Source: Oopsacas minuta (taxonomy: Eukaryota > Porifera > Hexactinellida > Lyssacinosida > Leucopsacidae). Taken from it: a stretch of DNA of 64,000 nt. Where the stretch lies: positions 62,001-126,000 of the forward strand of contig JAKMXF010000295.1 in the NCBI GenBank assembly GCA_024704765.1. Reading direction: 5' to 3'. Position numbers and translations under genes: made by a program. Below, piece by piece: positions 23,371 through 34,874 of this stretch. Position 1 is the first letter of the stretch. Each line of letters starts with the position of its first letter. Below the pieces are notes generated by a model. That model searched no databases and was not told where the DNA came from. It was given only the letters and a program-made list of their open reading frames with translations.

Positions 23371-25686
23371 TTACAAAAGAAAGCGGCGGTGCTTCATCTG
23401 CTTAAAATGTTCGATCACATCATTATAACAAAGTGTTTCTGCAATATCTTTTTCAATAGATAACAGGGCAAGATGGTTGAGACGCTCAGTGGTCATCTGT
23501 GAGCGCAAACGTGTTTTATTCTCTTAACAGATGAGAACATTCTCTCAACCTTGCAAGACGTCTGAGGGATAGTCACAAGAATTTGGTATAAGTTGAAAAC
23601 ATCAGGGAAAATATCTTTGTCAATCACATCCAGTACATCGATCAAAGTATTTAGCTGAGATTCATCTTTCCGAGCAATAAACGAACGAAAACTTCTATTT
23701 CACAATCTTTGATATCTATTGCATACAGTTCAGATAGTGTATTCAATTCCTGTTTGTTAAGAAAGTTTTGAGACCTTGGTAAGCAGCAATCAGCAGCCTT
23801 CATGATGCCTGATTGATCTGTACCAAAACGGGCATCCAATTCTGCTAAGATCTCGCGGACATTTTGGCGTAACAATATTTCAAGCTCTTCAAAGTTGGAT
23901 GCGTTTGTGTGTCCAACAGAGCTATTTAGATATCCTTCTCTAAACCTTTCTGGAAGACGCCGTTGCCTGATTGTGTCTCTTACATCAAAATTTTCGATTT
24001 CATATTTACCAGACAAATCTTTGGCATATTCGACAACCTTGTCAAAATCGAAATTGACCAACCTTTCCCTCAGATCGGCAAGTAATATCAAACAAGAAGA
24101 AACAGTTGCTGTCGACTTCTGAAAAGCTTTAGTGCAAAAATCAGAGTAATCATACAGCCCACCAAAGTAAACTAAGATGGTCATAAATTTCTTTGTTTGT
24201 AGACTACCTAGTAAAGATTTAGCTGCTAAACTTGTGTCTGCATCATTATCATTTCCAAATATGCTTAAAGTATCAAGTATGCAATCAAACCGACGCAGAA
24301 ACCTTTCCACCTCCAAAGAACGGGAAGACCAACGAGTACTACATGAACGTGCAAGTTCAAGAGCTTGGACGTTGGGATAGCGCTCATCCTGGACGTCTAT
24401 GAAAACTGCATGTCGCTTTGTTCCATTCATGAACGAATACGTCAAATCCAATATATCAAAGAAAGATTTCATCAGAGGATGTCGTTCAGCAGTTGCAGCT
24501 AATACTAAGTTAAGCCTATGTGAAGCACAATGAACATATGTGGCATTGCGATAACCTGCTCCTTTCATGCGGGCTTGGACACCACCGTGTATTCCTGACA
24601 TAACACTAGCCCCGTCGTAACCCTGCCCTACACATTTCAGAGGATCGAGCTCAAAAGGCTTAAGTAGCTCTATCAGTTTTTCAGAGATGGTGCCCACATC
24701 CATGTCCTTCAATTCAATAAAGCCAATAGCTCTTTTTCGGACATTACCTTTATGGATATATCGCAAAGAAGCACCTAACAACTCCTTCTTAGATGCATCT
24801 TTTACTTCGTCAGCTAGAATAACATAACAAGACGCGATTTCTACTTCACTTTTAACATAGTCTAGAAGCACTGAAGCGAGTGATCTAAGCAAATCATTTT
24901 GAATATCTGGACTTAGCATTTTTGCATTTCCTGGAAGACTTTCTATCCTCTTGATCACATTGCTATCATATTTCCTAAAAGTTCTAATATTTCAAGAAAG
25001 TTCCCTTTATTAAGCGACTGATCTGATTCATCATCTCCTCGAAGAGGAATATCTTGTTTGGCACAAAAAGTAATAATGTCAAGAACAGTCATTAAATGTT
25101 TCCGATTGTCATCTATGAATTTCTCATTTCGAAAATTTGGATCCAGTTGCTTATCTACCGTCCCTATTATTTGATGAATTGCCCAGACTTTCTGTGTTTC
25201 AACAGCTGCCATATGACACACAGAACTATCGTGCTTCCTGCACTTGTCGCCAAGTTTCCTCCAGTCACAAAGTCCTTTTGTTGAAAAAGTTGCTTCAGCT
25301 GTTGATCCTCCAAAAAGCCGACACGGTTGGCAAAATATAGCATCGAGTTTTTTGCTATACTCTATCCAGGAGAATTGGGCATACCAATGAGTACTAAAAT
25401 GTCTACCGGCCTCATTTTTTGGGAAGATAATAGAAGGCTGCCTCGGTTTCTCACCATTTTTGGACAAATCATTTACAGTCACAATTGGTGATTGTATATG
25501 AGTCGTGTTTAAACTTGGAGTTGAAATAGTTGTACAAGAATCGGAAGTTAAAGGGGTCGAAACTTGAAGACTCGTAACAACAGGCTCTACCTCCTCATAA
25601 TTTGAAGAGACGACATGATCTTCGATTTCTATTCGATTTCTTTTAAAATATGCCTGAACTTTGCTTTGTTGTAGTCTTTTTGTCAT
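23371..25686 (-). pseudogene. hAT transposase (ZMYM1-like), three frameshifts
   Basis: The N-terminal frame 25686-24955 (243 codons) has a basic start, a Ser/Thr-rich linker and a TTF-type zinc finger (FSTHWYAQFSWIEY, IFCQPCRLFGG), then GDDESDQSLNKGNFLEIL. The frame changes near 24965 into 24958-23651 (435 codons) with the catalytic regions: LADEVKDASKKE (first Asp), GYDGASVMSGIHGG (second Asp) and HCASHRLNLVL. After KMNLS another frameshift near 23665 and a third near 23520 restore the hAT dimerisation end (CKVERMFSSVKRIK, then RLRSQMTTERLNHLALLS) up to a TAA at 23371-23373. Apart from these three single-base-type breaks the gene is full length (about 770 codons), so the element is relatively young. 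Confidence 0.92.
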
Positions 25687-26077
25687 CTAGAATTGTTAGA
25701 GATACGAGTCACTGAACTGATTGATGAACAGAAAATGTGAAAGATATGATGATATAGAATGACTTTATAACTTATAGAGAATATCTGAAATTGGCTTCAC
25801 TCATGTGTAAATTTCAAAACAAGCTTTGAAAACTGAAACCCTAAGAGCATCACCAATGCTTCAATTACTTCAATGGACAGTCTAACTTCTGACAACAATT
25901 ACTAGCGGTCGTGGTAATTCAATTAAAATTATAGTAGAAATTCAGTGCCTGTCAAAATAGAACAAGTTTACTATCAATGAGCGTTACTTCCTGCCTAGTA
26001 TTAAAACCATCATCGCAACGCGAGTTATTTATTTCATAGTTTTGACGATGCAGTTGAAGTACATAGGCTATTAATCA

Positions 26078-26218
26078 CAGTGGAGTTCGCTTATTAGCAA
26101 CTCGGATTTTGCAGAGATTTGGTTGCTAATAGGGCAACGAAATTAACATTATAATCCCGTTTGGGACCCGAAAGCTGGTTGCTAATAGAGCAATATTACT
26201 AATAAGCTAACTATATTG
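26078..26218. mobile_element. Nested pogo-like MITE, 141 bp
   Basis: The left end is CAGTGGAGTTCGCTTATTAG; the right end reversed is CAATATAGTTAGCTTATTAG. GTTGCTAATAG motifs repeat inside. The right flank is TA and the left flank CA. It lies inside the right end of the hAT element, so it inserted later. Confidence 0.6.
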
Positions 26219-26315
26219 TATATAAAAACGAAAACTTCCAAATTTATCTGGGTGGGCGAGAAAAACTTTTGGGGGGGCGACCGCCCCCCCTTGCCCCCCC
26301 GTAGCTACGTGCCTG

Positions 26316-26323
26316 CTCTGTAT
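26316..26323. repeat. 8-bp target site duplication (right), CTCTGTAT
   Basis: Identical copy of 23112-23119. Confidence 0.95.
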
Positions 26324-28609
26324 TCACCATATTCTTGTATTATTCGGATATCGATTATTGGTGAATTCAACTCTGGCTTTCTAAGGGACTAATTACCTGT
26401 CATGCTTGTTTCCAATAAGCTTGTCGCTTCCTAGCACATAGTACATACACAGATTGTATGCCAATATTCGATTATAGTAGTGTTAAGTACTTAATGTTGT
26501 GATGACGTAGCACATAATTGACAGTAACTATATTTGAAAATACTTAATTAATTTAGTAGATATATTTCAAGATGTATACCAACTATTAGAACCTGTAAAA
26601 TAGATAAAGAGCAGGTTAGAAAAATGTGGACAAGTTACGTTGATGAAGTTATGTTGAGGATGGGGGCCACCTATTCGAAACCTATAAATTCGAATACATA
26701 GATTGATTGATAATCATTTGGCTAACAATACAGGAATGAAGTACACATCGTATGAATCACCAAAGATTTATCATTGAATTAAAGAGAACCTGAGATAAAT
26801 AGCGAAAATATAGAGATAATTGAAATGAGAATTCCTAAAGCACACAAATGATGGAGTCTGATTTAGTTTTCGAAAAAAATAAAAGATCGCCGCTATAGCA
26901 ATATCTCTTGTTTATGTTATATTTAGGCCTCAATAAATTGTGGGACAGTTTAATAAGCTCCTTTTATCCAATTCTAATATGTATAAATTTTAGAAGTAAG
27001 TATACAACCTAACATAAATGAATTATTGGCCACTTTCGCCGCGAATGCATTAGTTTCTTTTATATTTGTATATACTAATAGGTAACCGAAAATTGTCTAT
27101 GAATAGTGCAATTACTGAATATTAGAGACTTTCGCGAAATCTAAAGTGACCTCTAATATTCAGAGTTACACTTTAGATTTTTCACAAAATCGCCGTCCCG
27201 CGTCTCCCGATCCCTTGAGGTAATTCACAAATATTATTATCCCTCCAAAATTGCAGATATCACTGTTCACTCATATTATGTGGAATTTTGTACCCAAAAA
27301 CATATAATATACCAGTATGTTGATATTTGTAGTTATGTGGGTAAATATATAGTTCTTTGTTTTAATTGTACATTGTCTCTTTGAAAGCATAATAAACAAA
27401 TATAGATATATGACAGGTAATAGGAATAGAATCTCACAAATATGGCTTTCAGTAAAAACTTAAACTATTTATTAAACGAATCCTAATTTAATAGTTTCAT
27501 GGAATCAATGCCAAAGCATCTTGAATGCATTATTAAATTTAGTTAAGAAATATATTGCTTTAATACTAAATGATTATTATTCTCCATCACTATGTGTTAA
27601 TTACCATGAGTTAATTTGGTATAAATTTAAATTCTATTCACCGACAATGTAAATTATAATATCAATTTCTTCGTAATTAGATTATTCCTACACATTTGTT
27701 CCGAAAATGGCATCTCACCTTGAATTCCTTGTGAGGTAGCTGAAATATGAGATGATTATCGCTTAGATAAACATTAGTGCTTCTGTCGCTTTTGTTTCGG
27801 ACTCATTTCTGGAACTGTTACTATAACTAAGAGGCAGCCGCAATCCTCGCTTGTAGTCCAGCGGGCAAATTGGTTCCACAGCATAGATTTTCGCTAGAGT
27901 TGACCCCTATTTTGAAACCCAAAACAGTGTGTAATTGCTATAGAAGAAGGCCTGTCCGCCCTGACTCTGGCCAGATATCCAAACATAAGTTGGTCAAATT
28001 ACGAATCTCAATCAATGATTGATAGGCAGTTCAGCGATACAGGTCAAACAGCCTCATGTAATATAGCGTCGAAATAAGATGTCAAGTATGTCAAATAGCC
28101 ACATCACTCTAATTGCGATCCACTCTATATAATATAGGACGACTACTTGAACAAAGTCCTTCCATGTCTATGTGTAGTAAGTGTGTAAAATTCATTGATA
28201 GTATGATAAGAATTCATGCAAAATGAATTTGAAAAACCTCGGGTCTGCTCCTTCGCTTATCATTAGCTCCAAAACGTATTAATCAGAACTACACCCAGCA
28301 TTTAGTTTTATAGTATTTTTAAGGTTGAAATTTATTTATAGGAATTCCAGTTGGGTGAACAAAAGTATGATTTCAAAAGGCCCGAAAATTATATAATTTG
28401 GTGAGTCTTTGAGATAGTACAGCATTCATGTAATTTGATTCAGATTAAAATCAATTGTAGATTGGATACATCTACATATTTCTGATCATTCTCAATATAT
28501 TTATTGAGAAGATTTAAATATGGAATTTTCCCTAACTGGAGGCGATTAACCCACTGTGTGCATCAAAAGTTTTTGAACCTCAATGGATATTATTTAATAG
28601 TAAATAATC
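26324..28609. other. AT-rich stretch without identified gene
   Basis: No coding signal on either strand. It contains an interleaved double inverted repeat at 27115-27180 (listed separately). Confidence 0.5.
27115..27180. repeat. Two interleaved perfect inverted repeats
   Basis: The arm at 27115-27127 pairs with 27151-27163 (13 of 13). The arm at 27137-27148 pairs with 27169-27180 (12 of 12). The order A-B-A'-B' means that both hairpins cannot form as simple stem-loops without a pseudoknot-like topology. The origin may be a decayed MITE. Confidence 0.5.
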
Positions 28610-28611
28610 TA

Positions 28612-29909
28612 CAGGGTTAGGCATAAGTTCTGCAACAAGTATAAACTAGTATATTTCTTATTTTACCATAATAGTAGTTGAAATTCGTAATGAATTAGGA
28701 ATATCATAGTAAGGATACGAAATTAATCCAGCTCTTCGAATGTATTGCCCTTTGCTGCGATACATAGGCTCAATCGCTTATAGAAATTATCGACAGCAGC
28801 ACGCAACACGTCTTCACTGATTAAATCCTACTCTCTTTTCAAGGAAGACTTCAGACTTTCGACATTCTTGTGAGGCTTTGCACATACCCTGGACTGTAAG
28901 ATGGACCATATACAGAAATCCATAGGGTTTAGATCTGCAGAAGAGGCCGGCCATTCTTCAGTTGATATAAATTCCGGTACATTGAGTTTCAACCACTCAG
29001 ATGTCATTTTGGCTTTGTGGCAGGGAGCGGAATCTTGCTGGGACACCCAATGCGCGCTATTGAAGTGCTTACCAGCACAAGGCTTCAATGCGTTCTCTAA
29101 AATGCTCTTTGCATACATCTCTTTGTTAATTTTCACCCCTTTGTCAATGACCACCAGAGGTGTCCGACGATCAGAGGTAATAGCTCCCCAAACCATGACA
29201 GATGCAGGTTTCTGAGTTCTTTCGATTGTGCGTATTGATGACGATATAGACTTTTGATCTGGAGCAAGAATTCGACTGCTTTGGCGATTATATGCTATTT
29301 CTACGGTAAAAATCTTCTCATCGGAGAAGACAATACTCTGGTGCGTGCCACCAGTGAACCTTTTTCCCAGAATCAGACATTTTTCATACCTACGCCTCTT
29401 ATTCACCTCAGAAAGTAACTGTAGCTCTCGAAATTTGTAGCATTTCAAGCCTAAATCCTCTTTTACTATCCTCCCCATACTTCTGGTTGAAATATTGAAG
29501 TCTTTTGCCATGCCTTGGATGCTTCTGACAGGATTCTTCCTGACCCTCTCCCGGACGAGCTTCCTAACAGCAGGAGTACAAACAGACGAGGTCTACCTTT
29601 TCTGAACCTGTCCTGGGTACTGCCAGTCTCCTTGTAACGCTTGATGGTACGGTAGACTATCTACCTGTTTATGGACAGTATTTTTGATATTACGGGAGCT
29701 GACTTGTCTTCATTATGATACAAGATTATTAATGACCGGTTTGCTTCTTTGTCCATAAATCAAAAAAAATTTCTAGTAGGACTCAATACTCTAAATATTG
29801 TTTAAAAAGATATTGAAGATAATATATGATAAATGAATATTCACCTAAAGCCATTCGCAGCACCTCTAGCTTAATTTAAAATTTGTTGCAAAACTTATGC
29901 CTAACCCTG
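28612..29909 (-). mobile_element. Tc1/mariner element, DD37D (maT-like), 1.3 kb
   Basis: The left end CAGGGTTAGGCATAAGTTCT and the right end reversed CAGGGTTAGGCATAAGTTTT are near-perfect inverted repeats of about 28 bases. TA flanks both sides (28610-28611 and 29910-29911). The size of 1298 bp is typical of a complete mariner with a single gene. Confidence 0.95.
28723..29756 (-). pseudogene. DD37D mariner (maT-like) transposase, broken
   Basis: Begins at the ATG at 29756 (MDKEANRSLI). It has an in-frame TAG in the linker (after LSINR), a frameshift near 29600, the second helix-turn-helix (SIQGMAKDFNISTRSMGRI), then the catalytic domain. The first Asp is in IVFSDEKIF, the second in WVSQQDSAPCHK, and the third in NPMDFCIW. 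There are 37 residues between the second and third Asp, the DD37D spacing known for the maT family. The conserved open frame is 28828-29511, after which a TAG is followed by 34 in-frame codons ending at the TAA at 28723-28725. Length with breaks is about 345 codons, normal for the family. Confidence 0.92.
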
Positions 29910-29911
29910 TA

Positions 29912-31034
29912 TAATTGTATAAAATTAAATTGAAAATGTTGTAAAGCTGTCTATTCCTTCGTAAAGAAAGCATTATGTTGATTTAAAGTTATCTCGTATA
30001 TTGTTAGTAATCATGGTTCCATTATAATCCAAAATTGGAAGTTCGAATAGGTTATTGCTCTTATTCAATTAGTGTTTTAGCTCGTCATTGTTCTAACGAA
30101 TTACTTGGTATATATCTACTAAAAGTTTCTTCTAAAGGCGGAATTATTTTTTGCCCACTCAATGTGAAGCCACGTAATTTTGGCCTACTTTTGGGGAAAT
30201 TAGTTAAAAATTATTAAAGTCCTATTTCTCAATTCTCTACGCGAACTACACTGCTCAACAGTTTTTTTTTCATTTTTTGTTGCATGAGATTTTTTAACTG
30301 ATTCCTTATAATTTTGGGATGCTGATTTCAAATCTACAATTAGTTTCTTTCTGCATACTCTAGTTTTCATGCAATCGACAATTTAAATTTTTCGTTTGTG
30401 GTACTTCTTTACTACATAAATCTGATCTCCACCAAATACTTTTTATCTATCAAGCCATTTTTCTTTTGTATGCATCATCTGGACCCATTATGACATTTGT
30501 TAGTCATAGCCGAATGATGAACACGTGGTAAATGAGTATTTTGCAGGCCTGATTACTCAACAGGTTTTCAAAGTTAAGGCTATTTGTTTGTGCTTTGTCT
30601 ATAACATGGTACCAGCGTCTCAGATAGAAGCTTTCAACTTGTAGCCGATTGCTGTTTAAGCGCATTTCAAGAAGTTCGCAATGAGTTGGGCATTTTAGCC
30701 CGAAGCTTCCTGTTGAAAGCCCCACATTCTCAAGTTTTATCACCATACTGCATTCCTGTTTTATTGTCCACCTGCGTTAACGCCTGTTGACCATTTCGTT
30801 TTACATTCGCAGTTAGTCACTCCACGAGATACAAGAAATAGTACAAAGTTAGAAAACTTGATTGTAGTGAAGTATTGTGGATAGATGCAGCAGAATATGC
30901 ATTTAAGCTTTATTTTTCTGCTCGTCTGCTGGTAGCCTTAATTAGATGCAAGGTTTTGTTACTCAGTTTTTTTGTGTTAAGTTACATTGACATCAAAGGA
31001 CTTTCTTTCGATTCTTAATTCTTCAGATTTGATC
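29912..31034. other. Spacer without identified gene
   Basis: Frames at 30035-30217 and 30504-30746 are short and unrecognised. The region is less AT-biased than average around 30540-30730, but I see no family signature. Confidence 0.4.
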
Positions 31035-31860
31035 ATGGCTTCTTCTAGTAGACATAAATGTAAAATACCCTAGTTCATTTTGTTACATTTGTGGTGTGGA
31101 CACACTTTTGCGTTAAAGACGAAATATAACATAGTTTGTGAAGCGTCCCTACATAGCATACTTTGGTATCCCTCTTGGTGATCATGATAAGAAATGGTCT
31201 CTTCATAATGTGTATCATAGCTGCAAAGAAATGCTCCGAGACTGGACAAAAGGAAAGCGGAAGGGTCAGCCTTTTGCCATTCCAATGGCGTGGCGTGAAC
31301 CCCAAGACCAGACGACTGACTGCTACTTTTGCATGGCCAATACAAAGGTGTTGGCAAGAAGAGCCGACAAACGCTTTCTTATCATAGTATACCATCAGCT
31401 ATACGACCTGTCCCGCATTCTGATAGACTTCCTCCTCCGTTCTTTAGTGGTTTTGCTTTTCCTGATGATGAAGGAACTGAATTGGAAAAGGGAAGATATC
31501 GTAGAAATGGAATATCAAAAAAAGGACACAAAATCTGAATCTAAAGATTCTTCCTGTGAAACCAGAGTAACTGTACAGCAGTTTAATCAATCAGAACTGA
31601 ATGACTTAGTACGTGATTTAGATCTATCCAAGCAAGCAGCTGAGCTCTTAACCTCCAGACTCAAAGAAAAACAGTTGCAAGATCGATCTGTAATGGTTTC
31701 CTTTTTTCGAAAAAGAGAAGAACTCCTTCTACCTTATTTTTCAGTGGAAAATAAGCTGGTATATTGCGACGATATTCCAGGTCCTCTCGGACAACTGGAT
31801 ATCTCCTCATATGATCCAGGAGAATGACGATTGTTTTTGGACAGTTCCAAGGGCAGCCTC
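31035..31860 (+). pseudogene. Uncharacterised multicopy protein family, copy 1 (5' part only)
   Basis: Starts at ATGGCTTCTTC and parallels the second copy at 62796-64000. Shared blocks are a Cys-pair region near the start (CYICG), YFGIPLGDHDKKW, CYFCMANTK, SAIRPVPHSD, ELNDLVRDLDLSKQAAELL, LLLPYF and VYCDDIPGPLG. Two or more frameshifts (one in the first 100 bases, one near 31350-31400) break it. The match stops at about 31878, exactly where a hAT-type terminus begins, so the 3' half is missing. In the intact family, as I remember arthropod gene sets, the protein is several hundred residues and has no assigned function. The Cys-x2-Cys motifs suggest zinc binding. That two degraded copies occur in one window suggests a mobile or retroposed origin; this is inference. 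Confidence 0.6.
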
Positions 31861-31878
31861 AAGTATGTTCTTTTACAC

Positions 31879-32123
31879 CAGGGGTCTACAACCTTTTTCT
31901 TCTATGAGCCAAATGTTAGTTTCGTATTAGATTGGCGAGTCGCATTAAAAGTTAAAGATCATGTATTCTATATATTAATATAGTACTGTATTATTATGAG
32001 TAATTTATCAGAGTAAAATATTAATGTGAAGGTTGATACTGTTTTTGTTGTTATATTAAGATGCCATCTATATTAGGTTTCATATCAGTCGATGAAATAC
32101 GAAGAACGTCTTGGAGGTGGTCA
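31879..32123 (-). repeat. Inverted duplicate of a hAT 3' end
   Basis: Reverse complement of 34631-34874 with about four differences over 245 bases (roughly 98 percent identity). The copied segment includes the last codons of the transposase (the NKYRTNLTDDHLQDVLRIS region is at the junction) plus the terminus CAGGGGTCTACAACCTTTTT. Such high identity means a recent duplication. Confidence 0.9.
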
Positions 32124-32392
32124 CCGGTTGGGTCGCTGTGCGACAGCTTAGGGGCCTCAGGTTAGCTTAAGCATCAATATTCTTTGAAATCGATCGACAA
32201 TTCCATTTGAATGATTGGCGCTGGTGATGGACATCTTGTAGTCAAACCTCGAAAAAATGAAGTATGGGTACTATTTCATAATCATTTACCAGATGCACCC
32301 TGATAATTATAAAGACAAAATAAAGATATGTATATATAATAAGTTAAAAGATAATTCACAGATTAGCAATAAACTACATACATAAGATAAAT

Positions 32393-32425
32393 ACAGTCAA
32401 ACCTGTCTTAAGAGATCACGAAGGG
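32393..32425. mobile_element. Single pogo-like terminus
   Basis: TACAGTCAAACCTGTCTTAA is the typical start of a non-autonomous pogo/Tigger element. A matching right end was not found before the hAT at 32567, so this is a truncated remnant. Confidence 0.4.
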
Positions 32426-32929
32426 TAGCCAAAGGGTATATAGAGGTGGCAAAAACAAAAGTAACAAATATATTAATGTAATAATTAAACATCAATATAA
32501 AAATTACATTTGTGAAGAAGGTTATAGAAGTATTCTGATCAGTCAGTAAACATCTTTGGTCTAATTCAGGGGTCTTAAACCTGCGGCTCGCGATCATAAA
32601 GCGTGCGTCTCGTGGGATAATTCTTGTTTTTGTTTATTTTGTCTTCACTTTGTTAATTTTGAAATTTGTTGTATTTTATTCAACAGATATTGTGAATATA
32701 CTTAAGTATTAGCACATTTTGTTTCTCAATTCTGGAAACCTTGGTGGTGTTTAAACTGTATGGAAGACCTTTGATGTCTTCAGTAATTAATTTAAGTCTT
32801 CAGTCAATATTCAAATACTTACAAAAGTATAAATCAGAAGTATTTGACAATATACAATTTCATTTTCGGATTTCAAATACTCTCCAAATACACATTTTTT
32901 ATTATTCATTAATTATTTACGTATCCACT

Positions 32930-34733
32930 ATGGCTACTTCTATGTCGAAAAAGCGGAAGATACAAGAAGAAAATCGGTCATTTAAGATAGAATGAGAAAT
33001 AAAGTATTTTTTCGCGGAGGACAGTGGCAAGTTCATTTACCTAATATGCCGTGAAACAATAGCTTCCGCTAAAAACGGAAACTTTGAAAGGCATTACAAT
33101 ACCAAACACCAATCAAATTTTGTGGGAATTCTTTGGGAATCACGAAAGACTAAACTAGACAATCTTAAAAGAAACTTGAAGAGTGAACAATCAATCATTT
33201 CAAAAAATGATAATTCGGTTAAGTCTATCACAGCAGTTAGCTTTGCTATCAGTAATATAATCGCGAAACGCATGAAACCATTTACGGATGGTGAGTTTAT
33301 AAAGGAATGCCTAAATGAATTCGCTGATCAATGTTGTCCAGACAAAAAACAACTAATACAGCAGGTATCCTTGAGCGCTACGACAGTAATGCGTCGAGTG
33401 GAATCAATTTCAAAAAAATATTCATACACAACTATTGGAAAGACAAGTTGTTTTAGTTTCTGTAGCTTCGCACTTGATGGAAGTAAGATGTTTGTGATGT
33501 TGAGCAATTGGCAATCTGGATAGGAGGCGTTGATGAAAACTTCAACATTACCGAGGAATTACTGTCTCTGCGTTCTATGCATGGAAGAACTCGTGGCATT
33601 GATATTTTCGAAGAGTATCTTAAGATTGTGTCGGAAAAACAATATTCCTTCCTTAAAGTTATCTGGAATTTCAACAAATGGAGCTTCATCAATGCTTGGT
33701 ACAGGTACAGCGTTTAAAGGTCAAGTTCTACGATGGTTGACAGAAAATAATGTGACAGAAATATCATGGTGTCACTGTATTATTCATCAAGAGGCCCTAT
33801 GTGCGAAAACACTTGGACTGGAAAATGTTATGAAGTTGATAGTAGACGTTGTGAATTTTATCAGATCAAAGGAGTGAATCATAGAGAATTTAAAGAATTT
33901 TTGAAAGATCTCGATTCAGATTACGGAGATGTATTATATTTTACAAGTGTTAGGTGGCTGAGTGAGGAGTAGTAGTTCTTAAAAGAGTTTGGGAATTACA
34001 AGATGAAATATCAAGTTTCTTAGCCTCAAAGGGCAAGAAAGTTCCTGAATTCGAAGATACAAATTGGATTAGCGACTTTGCCTTCCTTGTAGATATGACT
34101 ACACACCTAAATATTCTAAATTCCACACTTCAGGGAAAGAACAAGTTGATTCATAAACTATATGCCACAATTCGAAGTTTTAAGATGAAGCTCGCTCTAT
34201 TTAAGTTACAGCTTAAAAATAACAATTTTTCTCACTTTCCAGCACTAAAGTCACAAGATAGTGCCGATGGAAACAAATATGCCGAAATTAATTCAAATCT
34301 CCAAGAAAACTTTGATACTCGATTTGGAGATTTTAGAAATCAACAACAAAGCTTCAAGATTTTTGCACAGCCTTTCAGTTTTGAACTGCAATATGCTCCA
34401 CAGGAGCTTCAACTTGAACTCATAGACCTGCAGTCTAGCATAGATCTCAAGGCAGACTTCAAGGATGTTGGAGTAATTAGTTTCTATAAAACTCTTCCTT
34501 CAGATATCTATCCTGCTATTTTACAACACGCAAGAAGGATAGCTAGTTTATTTGGAAGCACTTACACTTGCGAGGTATTTTTCTCCAAAATGAAATATAT
34601 CAAGAACAAATATAGAACTAATTTGACTGATGACCACCTCCAAGACGTTCTTCGTATTTCATCGACTGATATGAAACCTAATATAGATGGCATCTTAATA
34701 CAACAACAAAAACAGTATCAACCTTCACATTAA
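32930..34733 (+). pseudogene. hAT transposase (GTF2IRD2-like), broken, second catalytic Asp lost
   Basis: From ATGGCTACTTC at 32930: a BED/zinc-finger-like start (FICLICRETI with downstream HYNTKH), then 33122-33523, 33508-33717, 33530-33877, and 34095-34733 in alternating frames. The first catalytic region reads FALDGSKMF; the second reads STNGASSML where relatives have TDGAPSM, so Asp has become Asn. HCIIHQEALCAK and LYFTSVRWLS follow. The hAT dimerisation region (ASLFGSTYTCEVFFSKMKYI, then KYRTNLTDDHLQDVLRIS) closes the protein. An early TGA and at least three frameshifts make it a pseudogene. The length (about 600 codons) is that of a complete transposase. Confidence 0.88.
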
Positions 34734-34874
34734 TATTTACTCTGATAAATTACTCATAATAATACAGTACTATATTAATATATAGAATACATGATCTTTA
34801 ACTTTTAATGCGGCTCGCCAATCTAATACGAAACTAATATTTGGCTCATAGAAGAAAAAGGTTGTAGACCCCTG
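34631..34874 (+). repeat. hAT 3' end, partner of the inverted duplicate
   Basis: The original of the inverted copy at 31879-32123; it contains the transposase stop and the right terminus. Confidence 0.9.

Larger units (their letters stand above)
23120..26315 (-). mobile_element. hAT transposon, ZMYM1/DUF4371-like, minus strand
   Basis: Ends CAGGCACGTAGCTAGAGC (left) and, reversed, CAGGCACGTAGCTACGGGG (right) are inverted repeats followed by G-rich or C-rich runs. Perfect 8-bp duplications CTCTGTAT flank it. It carries one transposase gene and a nested pogo-like MITE at 26078-26218. The insertion lies next to the dispersed repeat ending near 22930. Confidence 0.95.
32567..34874 (+). mobile_element. 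hAT transposon (GTF2IRD2-like, Charlie group), rearranged
   Basis: The left terminus CAGGGGTCTTAAACCTGCGG starts at 32567 and the right terminus reversed CAGGGGTCTACAACCTTTTT ends at 34874. Subterminal GCGGCTCGC motifs lie on both sides. The flanking 8-mers GTCTAATT and ATTTAAAG do not match, so one end may belong to another copy or the locus has been rearranged, in line with the inverted duplicate end at 31879-32123. Confidence 0.75.

Noticed and set aside
27780-28000. Less AT-rich stretch as a host exon
   Set aside because: Stops in all frames within short distance and no recognisable protein text.
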